From the NCBI RefSeq assembly GCF_900156205.1, contig NZ_FTNA01000010.1:1-64000 (forward strand): a stretch of DNA of 64,000 bases. Direction: 5' to 3'. Each line of letters starts with the position of its first letter. The first letter of the stretch is position 1. Shown here one piece after another: positions 40,771-58,937 of this stretch. The DNA is from Leptospira interrogans (GTDB lineage: Bacteria; Spirochaetota; Leptospiria; Leptospirales; Leptospiraceae). Made by a program: the position numbers and the translations under genes. The notes below the pieces were generated by a model. That model saw only the letters and a program-made list of their open reading frames with translations, was not told the DNA's origin and did not search any database.

Positions 40771-40799
40771 ACCACAATGACGAAAAAGTTAAACAGGAC

Positions 40800-41175
<376 letters not shown>

Positions 41176-41199
41176 TTTTAAAGCATTCTTCTACCCAAT

Positions 41200-41230
41200 A
41201 AAAAAGCCTCTCAAAGGAGAGGCTTTTTTA
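41200..41230. terminator. Bidirectional terminator
   Basis: GCCTCTC (41206-41212) and GAGAGGC (41217-41223) around AAAG, flanked by A run on the left and T run on the right. Serves the VOC gene and the convergent small gene ending at 41264. Confidence 0.85.
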
Positions 41231-41263
41231 TTTTCTAAGGATTTAAACCAATTTTCTCCCGGT

Positions 41264-41473
<210 letters not shown>

Positions 41474-41684
41474 GAGACAACTCCTAATCGAACTCTAACA
41501 GATTTATAGAAAAATCCAAACATTTTTTATAAAGAACGATTCTAGGAAATTATAATTTCTAGCAAGTTTTTCTCGAAATCTATTCTTAAAGTTCTGTTGA
41601 ATGATCTCAGAAAATTTTTATTCGTTTAAAAAATCTTATGCTATATTGAACATTTTTTTGTATCTGATTTAAGCTTTTTACTAA

Positions 41685-41757
41685 GTTATATATGATAGAA
41701 TGCCGTGAATTCTAATTTATAAACGGATTTTGGACACTCAGTTTTATAGTTCTGAGC
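41685..41757 (+). repeat. Family C element, copy C6 (degenerate)
   Basis: Ends CACTCAGTTTTATAGTTCTGAG, matching the family C right terminus; the left end is TATATGATAGAATGCC, similar to the left end of C4. Confidence 0.45.
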
Positions 41758-42090
41758 TACACCTATAAAGTTTAAAATCTTAACATTTGAGTGTTTTATA
41801 ATACTCTCAGGTACATTCACGAAAACTAAGTTTTATAGAACTGAATTTTTACTAAAAAACAAATGGGGACTCTTACAAATCTAGACTTTACAATAAAATA
41901 TTAAAATGTAAGAACCACTATAAATCCAGTCTTACAACGAAATTTTCAAGATCTAGAATTTACTGCACGAAATTAAAACACAAGTTCAGCTTTAATTGAT
42001 GTAAAAACATTGAAGTCTAGCTTGGTGCATCGCTTCTATAGTCAGAATTCAGAGACGCTTCAATAATGTACAAACTATCAGTTTTTTAAT

Positions 42091-42339
42091 TTAATGTGAA
42101 TTCGGTATAATACGAAAGGGATCGCAAAAGGAACAAAGCAGAACACTCTTTCAAACCCAGCGTCTCGCTCGGTCTCCATGAGTCGTTTGATGGATCGCGT
42201 TCTATAATAAATTGAAACTAAAGACGATATGTTATATAATGTTTCCTATATACAATTTATTGACCAGAGCTGAGAGCCCGGTCCAACTTGCCTGTAAGCT
42301 TAGATTCGTCCAGATTTTCTTACTTCGAACTCATATTAA
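42091..42339 (-). repeat. Family B element, copy B7
   Basis: Left end TTAATGTGAATTCGGTATAA and right end TTACTTCGAACTCATATTAA. Opposite in orientation to B6 (60772-60945): both share GAAAGGGATCG next to one end, and positions 42260-42284 are identical over 25 bp to the reverse complement of 60826-60850. B7 also carries about 75 bp absent from B6 (roughly 42130-42205) containing CAGCGTCTCGCTCGG. Confidence 0.75.
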
Positions 42340-42377
42340 TTTAGAACTTGTTTTTATCTTTGAGAATGATCGATAAT

Positions 42378-43106
<729 letters not shown>

Positions 43107-43204
43107 AACTTTATTTGATCTAAAAAATCTAATACGGGCCTCTAGTTTATAAAAGTAAAAAGGTTTCGGCAAGAATTATTCTGCTGAAAAAATGGTGTAC
43201 TGAA

Positions 43205-44509
<1,305 letters not shown>

Positions 44510-44584
44510 GGATCCTTTCTTTTTTGTTGACTTTCTTCGTATTCTTTTGAGAATTTTGTCCGCAAAACACTCTTGGAGAATGGA

Positions 44585-45055
<471 letters not shown>

Positions 45056-45092
45056 AATTTCTAAACTCCGCTTTTCCTTTGTTGCAAACTTC

Positions 45093-45120
45093 AAAAGACC
45101 CTCCTACAGGAGGGTCTTTT
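45093..45120 (+). terminator. Rho-independent terminator after DUF2147 gene
   Basis: AAAAGACCCTCCT pairs with AGGAGGGTCTTTT around a very short loop (ACA region), with A and T flanks on the two sides. Confidence 0.85.
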
Positions 45121-45140
45121 AATCTAAAAAATTTTCTTTT

Positions 45141-45233
45141 GATAATCACTATATAATAAACTACTCAATACTTTGTATTCAAATGGGCTTTACAGTAAAA
45201 ATTTGTGATACTCCATTATATAATTCTGAGTAA
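45141..45233 (+). repeat. Family C element, copy C3
   Basis: The left part ATATAATAAACTACTCAATA and right end CATTATATAATTCTGAGTAA define the family. The central CTTTGTATTC...GGGCTTTACAGTAAAAATTT aligns with C5 and with C1 reversed. Confidence 0.65.
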
Positions 45234-45430
45234 TGAGTAAATGCAAAAGTTGTTTTGCATTTTGATTAAACCATTGTTTTTTCGGATTTATGAGAACAAA
45301 CTTCTATAAAGTTCAAAAAGAATAATTGTTTTCGCACTGATCATTATTTACTACTGATTCTAGCGTAATCGAATGTTGTAAGTTTTTAAGATAAATTTTA
45401 GTTTAGAGATAAAATTTGAGACACTTTATT

Positions 45431-45741
45431 GTAACGTAAATTCGACGTAAAGAATCCATAATTTATTTTCTGAAAAAGTTGACTCCGAATTTTACAAATC
45501 GTTCCTAAAATGTGGAAACTACCACAAATCACAATTTAAGAATAAATTCATAATTTTAGAAAATCTTTTCTCAGCCAGAACTTAAATTAAGATATAGATT
45601 TGTGAGAGTTCCGACAGATTAAGTCACATAATAAATTTTTAAACATTCATTTTTTGTGATTTAAATCGGAGTTCCCACATTTATTTCTTATGGAAAAACC
45701 AGGTTTTTATAAAACGAATTCTTATGCCGAACCCACATTAA
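45431..45741. repeat. Family B element, copy B3
   Basis: Left end GTAACGTAAATTCGACGTAA, right end TTATGCCGAACCCACATTAA. Longest copy (311 bp), with TGTGGAAACTACCACA and GAGTTCCCACATTT arms in the interior. Confidence 0.65.
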
Positions 45742-45767
45742 CATAAATTGCATTTTGAAATTTAGTT

Positions 45768-48700
45768 TTAGGTTTTAGATATACCATTTTCAATTTTCCT
45801 AAGAATTTTTTTTGCGTTTTCATTCTGAGGATCTAAATCTAATACCTGAGCTGCAATCTCCTTAGCTCGAGTATATTCATTTTGGAGTCGATACAAATCA
45901 GATAGATTTACTAGATTGTTTGTATTGTCAGGCTGTTTTGCTAAAACCTTTTCAGAAGCATAAATTGCTTCAGAAAATTTTCCTAATTTTTTATTCGCAA
46001 TAGAAAGATAATACCAATATTCGCTTAGTTCAGAATCGACTTCTAAATACTTACCTAAAACTTCCACAGCCTTTATATAGTCCTTATCTTTAAAACTTAA
46101 AAGTGCGAGTAATTTAATTACTTTTATGTCTTCAGGAGTTTTTGAATAAAGTTCTGCAAGTTCATCAATGGCTTCTTTTACATTTCCATCTTTATACAAT
46201 TGTCTAGCGTGTGAGTAAGACGCACTCCAATCTGAAGTTTCTTCTTTTAAAAAATCATTTCGGGTTTTATCAGTATTTAAAGAACTTTCCTCTGGATCAG
46301 CCGACCTAATCCCGTATTCTATTCTCAACAAAGATAGATCGTCCGTAATTTCTCCTTCTTTGTAAATAAGTTGTTCAATCTGTTCTATATTCCCTTTTCC
46401 AATTTCTACTGTTTTTAAAAAAAGCGTTTCGTCTTCGTTAATCGTTCTTGTATCTTGATCGGGTGTAAGATCTAAATCATCTTTACCATCAGAACCAACA
46501 ATCAAAACGTCTCCTTCTTTGAGAGTAGTTGTAAAAACTTGGAAAGGATATTCTGATTCTAAACCTATCTTTCGAAGCATTAAGGAAGAATCCAAAAAAG
46601 TGGCTTTGCCATCTTGATAAAAAACGGTAAAAGGATGTTCTGCGTTAAAATAATAAGTTTTACCTGAACTTTCTTCAATTAAAAAGAAAGAAGCTGAAAT
46701 CACCATACTACCGTTAAACGATTTAAACACGGAGTTTATTTCCTCATAAGTTTCCGTAAGCCATTGTTCAGGAGAAATATCCAAAATCCGATCGTTTGCC
46801 GCAGATCGAGCCAAGATGGAATTCACTACAACCCCCATAACCAAAGCACCACCTGCACCTTGCATCGATTTACCCATTGCGTCTCCGTTCATCGCAAAAA
46901 CATATCTCTTATAATCCGATGGTATTCCTAAACGTAAATTCCCAGTTATGCAAACATCTCCACCTAAATCGGCTCGTTTTCCTCTAAATTCAAATTGCTT
47001 CTTTTGTCTGAGTAAAAACTGAGTCGAAATACGAGTTGATTTATTTGCGTTATAATTTAGAGGTTTTGCAAGTAGAGAAGTTAAAAAATAATCCCCATCT
47101 TGTTGGATCTTAAGTCTTTGAAATTCTTCGATTTTTTCAGACAATTCTTCCGTTCTTAATCGGACCTTTGTAGCAAGGTGTTCTGCATAATCTTGAAGTT
47201 CTTTTCTTGCGTCCCGAATGGAAGAAACCATGTCATTAAACGAATCCGCCAAAAACCCAATTTCATCTTTAACTCTAATTGGAACTTCAACTTCTAGATC
47301 TCCCTCATTTACTTTTTCTACTCCACTCAACAAATCATTCAACGGAGCGACAAGACTTCCTCGAAAAAAAAGTGGAAATAAAAAAATGATTACTACGATT
47401 ACAACTCCTAAAACTAAAATCTGTTTTAACGCGGTAGGATGCATAAACTCTCGATAAGTTCTGTAAGAAAATCCGACTTCGCTTACGTTATTCTTTTTAT
47501 GATTATATTTTATAAATCCTATATAATGAAGGCTATGATTCCCTACGTCTTTCTTACGATAATACCTAGTAAAGGAAGGTACAAACGGTCTAAAATAATT
47601 CAAAACTTCTTCTTTTAGTTTTGATAAAGCTATCTCCTTACCATCCCATTTACAATCGTTCCAACGAGACTCTAATGCGACACGAAACATTCTCACTTCT
47701 TGAGCATTTTCTAAATAACTTTTTCCTTTTGTACAAAAATCTTCTTCGAATATGTTATCCAGTTTATTAGAAGTTACGAATACATGAAGTCCTAATCTTG
47801 ATAATTCTTTATTTAATTCGAGTTTAAGAGTTTTATCTTTTAAGTCAGGATGTTCTTTCAAAAAATTAATGATCGAATATTTATATCCCCCAAAGTTTCT
47901 ATGAGACTCTTCCATAAGCTTTGTAAGTGATTCTCTAAAATCTTTTTCAGAAAGATTGAATATTTCATCATATAATAAAGTGTTTTTAAAATCGATTTCT
48001 ATCTGTTCTAGATTAGGATGAAGTTTAGAATCAAATTTCTCTTGATCAAAAGAATTATCTTCTCTATTCCATTTGAGTATATAAGCAATTCCACCCTTTA
48101 CGGTTCCACCTTCTAACACCTTTTCCATATAAATTTGGCTTAATATATCGTATTCGGATTCTTTGTCTTGATTGGAAATATAGACCAACACTTGCATAAT
48201 TGTTAATACAGTTACAAATGTAATTCCTACGATCTTAAGCATAAAAGAAGTTTTTTCGACAGAGAAATTTAAATACAAGATGAGAATGATAAAAAACGCG
48301 GCCATGAATAAGAGCACTATCGAAGTAAGGTAAATCGATCTTTCAATATAACCGTCTCTACTTAAAAGATTGGCGACTACAGGTACCGTTCCTCCTACCA
48401 AAAAAGACATTAAAAATGCGAAAATGATCCATCTCGTTTTTCCTTTAAGATAAATTATTCTCCAAATAGGAATCGCAAGAAAGTTGATAAACACATAACT
48501 AAAAATAATAATCGCAATCGTTCTACTTACGTTTTCTGCGTTAAAGTCCCAGTGATGTGCAGTGAAGTGATATTTTACAGAAGCATCCCACGTAGAATAA
48601 CAAAAATAACCTACGGAAAAAACGGCAACTATCCATAACACGATCATAGTTATCCGATTGAACTTCGGAAAATCATTCTCTGGATAACGAGCAACAAACT

Positions 48701-48974
48701 GTCCTATATGTAGGATCGCAGGTAAAATCAAACCTACTGTAATCCAACGATGATATGCAGCAAAAGGATGATAAAGAACAGCAGCAAAAACGTATCCAAA
48801 TTGGAATATGCCAAGGAGTAAAGCCCCAAATGCTAAGTGTTTTGTGCTTGATACTTTTTTATCTATAAAAAGGAAAACGCCAGCTATGAGTATAGCCGTT
48901 ACAAACGACAATAAACTCCCAAAAGAATAGTAATTGAGAAGTATGTTGCTCCAAATGGATTCAGTTTCACTCAT
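45768..48974 (-). CDS. Membrane SpoIIE-type PP2C phosphatase with HAMP and TPR (paralogue 1)
   Basis: 1068 residues. The N terminus has about seven membrane segments (15-260), followed by a large extracytoplasmic region (about 270-520), a further membrane helix (about 530-550, LGVVIVVIIFLFPLFF), HAMP (PLNDLLSGVEKVNEGDLEVEVPIRVKDEIGFLADSF), a coiled coil, and a SpoIIE phosphatase domain with GGDVCITGN, MNGDAMGKSMQGAGGAL and the metal-site GSDGKDDLDL and TDDLSLL. The C-terminal 180 residues are TPR repeats. Likely dephosphorylates a STAS-type anti-anti-sigma protein in response to an external signal. Paralogous to the gene at 50731. Confidence 0.88.
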   Translation of the reverse strand: MSETESIWSNILLNYYSFGSLLSFVTAILIAGVFLFIDKKVSSTKHLAFGALLLGIFQFGYVFAAVLYHPFAAYHRWITVGLILPAILHIGQFVARYPENDFPKFNRITMIVLWIVAVFSVGYFCYSTWDASVKYHFTAHHWDFNAENVSRTIAIIIFSYVFINFLAIPIWRIIYLKGKTRWIIFAFLMSFLVGGTVPVVANLLSRDGYIERSIYLTSIVLLFMAAFFIILILYLNFSVEKTSFMLKIVGITFVTVLTIMQVLVYISNQDKESEYDILSQIYMEKVLEGGTVKGGIAYILKWNREDNSFDQEKFDSKLHPNLEQIEIDFKNTLLYDEIFNLSEKDFRESLTKLMEESHRNFGGYKYSIINFLKEHPDLKDKTLKLELNKELSRLGLHVFVTSNKLDNIFEEDFCTKGKSYLENAQEVRMFRVALESRWNDCKWDGKEIALSKLKEEVLNYFRPFVPSFTRYYRKKDVGNHSLHYIGFIKYNHKKNNVSEVGFSYRTYREFMHPTALKQILVLGVVIVVIIFLFPLFFRGSLVAPLNDLLSGVEKVNEGDLEVEVPIRVKDEIGFLADSFNDMVSSIRDARKELQDYAEHLATKVRLRTEELSEKIEEFQRLKIQQDGDYFLTSLLAKPLNYNANKSTRISTQFLLRQKKQFEFRGKRADLGGDVCITGNLRLGIPSDYKRYVFAMNGDAMGKSMQGAGGALVMGVVVNSILARSAANDRILDISPEQWLTETYEEINSVFKSFNGSMVISASFFLIEESSGKTYYFNAEHPFTVFYQDGKATFLDSSLMLRKIGLESEYPFQVFTTTLKEGDVLIVGSDGKDDLDLTPDQDTRTINEDETLFLKTVEIGKGNIEQIEQLIYKEGEITDDLSLLRIEYGIRSADPEESSLNTDKTRNDFLKEETSDWSASYSHARQLYKDGNVKEAIDELAELYSKTPEDIKVIKLLALLSFKDKDYIKAVEVLGKYLEVDSELSEYWYYLSIANKKLGKFSEAIYASEKVLAKQPDNTNNLVNLSDLYRLQNEYTRAKEIAAQVLDLDPQNENAKKILRKIENGISKT

Positions 48975-49116
48975 AATTTTAATAAGACCTTTTTTTCAAA
49001 AAATTTTTTCCGATCTATTTTATTCTTTCAAAACAGGCATTACTTTAGCTACGGGAGTCTTACTTTCAATGATAAAATCAAAATGATTTCGAATTAACGA
49101 ACGTCTATAAGACCGA

Positions 49117-49206
49117 TTACCCAGAACTATAGAATGCCAATATTTTGCATTCAAACGATACTTTGTAATAAATTCACGATACTTAATTTTATAGATATCC
49201 GTATAA
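49117..49206 (+). repeat. Family C element, copy C4
   Basis: Starts GATTACCCAGAACTATAGAA, matching the family terminus TTACTCAGAAYTATA, and continues ATATTTTGCATTC...TTCACGATACTTAATTTTATAG as in C5. Confidence 0.6.
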
Positions 49207-49473
49207 TTTGAAAAACTGAAATTTTTGGAAGATTTCAAAATCTTCACCTAAATAACAAAAATAAATGCAATTTTTTCAATATTCTATTTCTTTTAAACAG
49301 TAAACCAATATTTACAAAATAGAATATATAAACTTTGAGACAAGCTCACTATTTAAATACAAAATTGCAAACGTTCTACCATTCAGTACTTGAATAGGAT
49401 CTAATTTTTGCATAAAACTGCTGTTCTACGAAGACTTTCTAATTAAAAATTAGAGTATGGAATTAAGTTAATA

Positions 49474-49644
49474 TAACGTGAGTTCGATCTAATTCATTTC
49501 TCTGAAAAAAATTTGAATTTGAGTTTTATATACCTAAAATGTGGAAGCTACCGCAAATCACGGCTTTAAGAACAAATTCTAAATTTGTAGGAACTCATAC
49601 TTTTAAAAAATTCTTTCTTATTTTCTTAAGCCAAACTCACATTA
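49474..49644. repeat. Family B element, copy B4
   Basis: Left end TAACGTGAGTTCGATCTAA, right end TTAAGCCAAACTCACATTA. Inside, AACAAATTCTAAATTTGTAG and GAACTCATACTTTTAAAAAA are nearly identical to B1. Confidence 0.7.
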
Positions 49645-49736
49645 TTCATAACTATATAATAAAGTACCTAATATTTTGCATGGAACCAGCGTTTTGCGAT
49701 AAAATTAATGGTACTCAATTTTATAGAGATCAGTAT
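49645..49736 (+). repeat. Family C element, copy C5
   Basis: ACTATATAATAAAGTACCTA at the left, GGTACTCAATTTTATAGAGA near the right, abutting B4. Same central blocks as C3. Confidence 0.6.
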
Positions 49737-49847
49737 AAGAATTTGTGAACAGACTCTTATAGTTATTTTTGTGATAAAACAAAATCAAGTTTTAGAACAC
49801 GTTGTAAGTTCAATTTAAAAAAAAGAAAACAATTTTTTAAAGCTTTA

Positions 49848-53916
<4,069 letters not shown>

Positions 53917-53980
53917 AATCTATAAGTCCGTTTTTCTAATTCTTTATTTGTTTCGAAAAAATAGGGCTTCATTAAAATCT

Positions 53981-54034
<54 letters not shown>

Positions 54035-54055
54035 GAATCAAAAGAGTTTTCCAAT

Positions 54056-55339
<1,284 letters not shown>

Positions 55340-55355
55340 TTGGGATATCAAAAAT

Positions 55356-56738
55356 TTGTCCCGAAAAGAACTTAACACTTTGTTACCTAAAGATCTCTCG
55401 ATAAGTATTGAAACACGTCATAAGTTTTACAAACTTACATTCTACAACATTCTTGCAAATATCACGGTTCCTCTTACTGGTATAGTAGATACATCTATAT
55501 TAGGGAATCTTAATACCTATGTTTTCATGGCGGGAGCTGCTTTATCCGGAATTCTTTTTGATTTTATGTTTTGGATGTTCGGTTTTTTAAGAATGGGAAC
55601 CACAGGTTTAACTGCACAGGCAGTAGGAGAAAAAAATGAAAAAGAATCTATTTTCATTTTGGTTCGATCAATTTCTTTAGCTTGTTTTTTCGGAGCGATG
55701 ATTCTAATTTTTTCTCCTTGGATTCGAGAAATTGGATTTCAAATTTTGGAAGGAAGTTCCGAAGTCAAAATGGCGGGAATTTCATACTTTGACGCTAGAA
55801 TTCCGGGTTCGATTGCGGTTCTTTGTAATTACGTTTTTACGGGCTGGTTTTTAGGAAGAGGAAAGAGCTCGGTCGTATTGATTGCAACCGTAGTTGGAAA
55901 CGGAATCAATGTTATTTTAGATGTTTGGTTTATTTTCAAATTAGGTTGGGAAGCTTATGGAGCAGGTTTAGCCACAAGCATCAGTCAATTTGGAATGTTG
56001 TTAATTTTTATATTTTTATTTTTTATAGAATTAAAAATTCAGAATATTTCAAAATTCTTATTCTTAAATAATAAAAATTTATTTTCAGTCCAAGGTTTTT
56101 CTTCCCTTCTCCATCTCAATAAGGACATCTTTTTGAGAACCTTTTTTCTGATTATTACATTTAGTATATTTCGAAATTTTAGTTCGGAAGCGGGTACAGA
56201 GATTTTAGCGACAAATTCAATTTTGCTTCAACTGATACTTGTCAGCGCTTATTTAGTAGACGGTGCAGCGTTTGCTACGGAAAGTTTAGCCGGAAATATA
56301 TACGGTAAAAAAAATTGGAAACTACTTAAAGAACTTCTTTATTTAGCTTTTTATAATTCTATTTTTTTTACTTCCATTTTTCTTGGTTCTGTTTTTTTGT
56401 TTCCCAATTTTATTTTCGGAATGATTACAAAAAGTGATAAGGTATTATCTCTATTAATAGACTATAGATTCTGGTTGTTTCCTGTATTAGAAGTCGGAGC
56501 AATAGCATTTATTTTAGACGGTTTTTTTATAGGACTTACAAAAGGAAAAATTCTCCGTAATTCTATGTTGATAAGTACCGCTTTTTTCTTTTTTCCAATT
56601 GTTTATCTTGGAAAAATTCAGAAGGACAATCACCTTCTTTGGCTTTCTCTAGTTTTATTCATGGTTGGAAGAGCTTTAACTTTATCCTTTCAAGCAAAAA
56701 AAATTTTTGAAAATTCTAAACTACAAAACGTAAACTAA
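55356..56738 (+). CDS. MATE-family efflux transporter (DinF-like)
   Basis: 460 residues and 12 hydrophobic segments in two similar halves. The N-terminal half has VPLTGIVDTSILGNL and FGFLRMGTTGLTAQAVGEKN; the second half repeats VDGAAFATESLAGNIYGKKNW. This is the DinF-type branch, which exports cationic drugs or toxic metabolites with Na+ or H+. The start is TTG with no strong ribosome binding site, 16 bp after the symporter stop, so probably the same operon. Confidence 0.85.
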   Translation: MSRKELNTLLPKDLSISIETRHKFYKLTFYNILANITVPLTGIVDTSILGNLNTYVFMAGAALSGILFDFMFWMFGFLRMGTTGLTAQAVGEKNEKESIFILVRSISLACFFGAMILIFSPWIREIGFQILEGSSEVKMAGISYFDARIPGSIAVLCNYVFTGWFLGRGKSSVVLIATVVGNGINVILDVWFIFKLGWEAYGAGLATSISQFGMLLIFIFLFFIELKIQNISKFLFLNNKNLFSVQGFSSLLHLNKDIFLRTFFLIITFSIFRNFSSEAGTEILATNSILLQLILVSAYLVDGAAFATESLAGNIYGKKNWKLLKELLYLAFYNSIFFTSIFLGSVFLFPNFIFGMITKSDKVLSLLIDYRFWLFPVLEVGAIAFILDGFFIGLTKGKILRNSMLISTAFFFFPIVYLGKIQKDNHLLWLSLVLFMVGRALTLSFQAKKIFENSKLQNVN

Positions 56739-57185
56739 CATGAGTTTGGCGTAAAATGGAAAAAAGATCTTATAATTAACGTGAATTCGTGAAGAAATCT
56801 ATGATTCTGAAAAAATTAGAATCTGAACCTGCAAATTTTTTTCTAAAATATAGGAACTACCACAGAAAGCTTTCTCCTTCCCTCGAAATCTGACCTCTAT
56901 CCACTAAAATACTTTTAGAAAATTAGAAAGCGACTCCTATATTGATAATACATGATTACTCATCGAGCATACCTAACAGAGCTTTACAATAAAAATTAGA
57001 GAAGTTAAAAAATGAATTTTTCATTTTGTTTCTGTTTCATGAAATAGTCGATTGAAGCAGTTTTGTTAATCGCCGCTATGGAATTTTTCAAAAACTCTAT
57101 TACTAAACTCTCGTTGTAACTACTGCATTCTTAGAATTTTCTTCCCGGCATTAATATAAAAAATAATATTATAAATACAAAAATT
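56739..57185. other. Intergenic region with family B end and family A element
   Basis: Just after the MATE stop are a family B end (TAACATGAGTTTGGCGTAAA, 56736-56755) and a second (TTAACGTGAATTCGTG, near 56776) without recognisable right ends, a partial hairpin arm GGAACTACCACAG, and family A copy A6. No gene. Confidence 0.55.
56996..57100 (-). repeat. Family A MITE-like element, copy A6 (inverted)
   Basis: Read on the minus strand it begins AGAGTTTTTGAAAAATTCCA and contains GCGATTAACAAAACTGCTTC, identical to A4, ending TTTTTTAACTTCTCTAA. Confidence 0.8.
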
Positions 57186-57491
57186 CTAATATAACATTTC
57201 CAACTGTTTATATATCTTATCTGGCTCTCTTAAGAATAAATTATAATTTTTTTCCTCCGTATCACATACATTTAAGATATTCAAACTGTAAAACCATTCA
57301 CCTGTGTCCGTATGCCTGCCGTTATATAGGATTCTTCCGAATTTATTAAAAAAAATATCAAAAGCTTTTTCATGTAAAAATCCAAACGTCTTTCCGTAGC
57401 GTATCGGATTTCCGCAATTTTTAGAATATAAAAAATATAAATTGTATTTAGAATTTTTTATCGTTTTACACTGAACACAGTTTATATTACA
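57186..57491 (-). pseudogene. 5'-truncated gene remnant
   Basis: 101 codons open on the minus strand with no ATG, GTG or TTG in the N-terminal two thirds; a TAA stop precedes the first codon. The translation is well-formed protein: CNINCVQCKTIK, NCGNPIRYGKTFGFLHEKAF, FGRILYNGRHTDTGEWFYSL, ending KIYKQLEMLY. It follows the beta-propeller gene by 30 bp on the same strand. Most likely the 3' part of a gene that lost its beginning; the family is not recognised. Initiation from a rare codon (ATA/ATT) is a less likely alternative. Confidence 0.5.
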
Positions 57492-57521
57492 TTATTTATA
57501 ACTTATTCAAAAGTTACGGAA

Positions 57522-58937
57522 TCACTCTAAAATTACCTGAATTTCAGCCGGAAGATTTTTCCATTCTTCAGAACCCCTACTTTTGTAAAAAACAGGGGAT
57601 TGAATATCGTTCCAACTATCAGCTCGAAATAGATCGATACTTTCTTCTCCCTTTTTAAATACACGAGAAGATTCGTCCGAAGAAGGTTTCACATTTTGAA
57701 TAGGAGCCCATCCAAAACCAGGAATATAAACATCCATCGTGTCTTTGAAAGAAACAGAATTTGAACTTGCAATAAAAGCAGTATATTGAGAACGAACAGG
57801 AACACCCGAATCCAAAAGACTTTTTTTTAAGGAAGGTATGGTATTTCTAAACAACCTAGCATCAAAAATTTTATCTACGTAATAAGAATTTTTCTGAGTT
57901 TCAATTGGTCCGTCTTTTAAAAAAAGTTTTAAATCATCTCCTACTTTCTCTTTTTTTTCCAAAAATTCATCCGTCACGTAATAACGGATATTTTGAGTCC
58001 GAACTTCAAAAGAATATTCTAATGTTTGTTTACCTTTGGAATCATCCACACCAAGGACTTTTACAAACGCTTTTTCACTTCCGATAAAATCCTGTTTAAA
58101 TCCAGTTTGAGCCATTTTTAAATTTCGAATTCTTTGGTGTTCCGTCGTGGGTGGTTGAAAAATTCCAAGAGAACCTCCCGCGATCGATATTTCATTTAAC
58201 GAAAAAGTTAACCTAACTTTCATTAGACGAATAGTTTCTCCGGAAGCAATAAAACGATCTGTCTCTACAAAAGAAACCTTTCGAACTTCTTTTCCAGCTC
58301 GATCGATTACAAAAATTTTACTTCCTAAAAAAACAATTCCTCTGATTTCTTTAGAAGGTGTTTTGATGGAACCAGTAATCGCTCCATTATCCGGATTGTA
58401 TCGATAGATATTTCCATCGGAAGAATCTGAAACCCAGATAGAATCCCTTGCAAAAACTAAATCCCTAGGTTGAGCCCGGTCCGTTAAAAAACCTCCGATT
58501 AATTTTCCGGTTGCTTTGTCCAAAATGGAAATTTTTCCGTTCTCTTGATCTAAAATATAGAGTAGGGAATTAATACTTGCAACCCCGGCAATTTTTTCGA
58601 TCGGAACCGGAATTCTTTCTGTAACACCGCCTGTATTGGGTTCTACCTTTAAAATAAGTTTTCGTCCGGCCACAAAAATCCTTCCTTCACGAGAATCAAA
58701 ATTAATTCCTGTAAGAAAAGGAACGTTCAATGAAAACGATTCTTGTTTTCCATTTGGATCAACTCGATATAAAGATCTATGTGTAGAGTCTAAATACCAA
58801 AAATTTGTACCGTCGTATGTGAAACCGTATGCGTTTTCCGTAAGTTTGATTTCTTGATCTTGGTCAAAAACCGGAGTCGAAATTACGACCAGAACAAGGA
58901 TTAAAGATCTGAATAAACCGATTTGAGAGAAGTCCAT
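57522..58937 (-). CDS. Secreted beta-propeller protein with transglutaminase-like C terminus
   Basis: 471 residues. The N terminus [20 protein letters not shown] is a signal peptide. Residues about 30-240 form SMP-30/NHL-like blades ([59 protein letters not shown]). The rest contains [38 protein letters not shown], like the end of a transglutaminase domain, without a visible catalytic Cys. GAGGAA precedes the ATG, which lies inside the site-2 protease gene (37-bp overlap), so the two are coupled. Function unknown. Confidence 0.7.
   Translation of the reverse strand: MDFSQIGLFRSLILVLVVISTPVFDQDQEIKLTENAYGFTYDGTNFWYLDSTHRSLYRVDPNGKQESFSLNVPFLTGINFDSREGRIFVAGRKLILKVEPNTGGVTERIPVPIEKIAGVASINSLLYILDQENGKISILDKATGKLIGGFLTDRAQPRDLVFARDSIWVSDSSDGNIYRYNPDNGAITGSIKTPSKEIRGIVFLGSKIFVIDRAGKEVRKVSFVETDRFIASGETIRLMKVRLTFSLNEISIAGGSLGIFQPPTTEHQRIRNLKMAQTGFKQDFIGSEKAFVKVLGVDDSKGKQTLEYSFEVRTQNIRYYVTDEFLEKKEKVGDDLKLFLKDGPIETQKNSYYVDKIFDARLFRNTIPSLKKSLLDSGVPVRSQYTAFIASSNSVSFKDTMDVYIPGFGWAPIQNVKPSSDESSRVFKKGEESIDLFRADSWNDIQSPVFYKSRGSEEWKNLPAEIQVILE

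Larger units (their letters stand above)
41474..42377. other. Repeat-rich intergenic region
   Basis: No supported gene. Contains a degenerate family C element (about 41685-41757), a diverged family B interior (41860-41960, GGGGACTCTTACAAATCTAG and AAGAACCACTATAAATCC), and element B7 (42091-42339) with a GC-rich insertion and a 25-bp block shared with B6. Confidence 0.6.
45121..45767. other. Intergenic region with family C and B elements
   Basis: No gene. Holds C3 (45141-45233) and B3 (45431-45741) and AT-rich connecting sequence. Confidence 0.65.
48975..49847. other. Spacer between the phosphatase genes with family C and B elements
   Basis: No gene. Holds C4 (49117-49206), B4 (49474-49644) and C5 (49645-49736). 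The minus frame 49020-49247 and the plus frame 49539-49748 are translated repeat. Confidence 0.65.

Noticed and set aside
49020..49247. 75-codon minus-strand frame
   Set aside because: Most of it coincides with family C copy C4; codons follow the repeat sequence.
49539..49748. 69-codon plus-strand frame
   Set aside because: Runs through family B copy B4 and family C copy C5.
57301..57400. Apparent frameshift in the remnant at 57186-57491
   Set aside because: On recounting the A run at 57348-57355 has eight bases and the frame is continuous; only the 5' end is missing.
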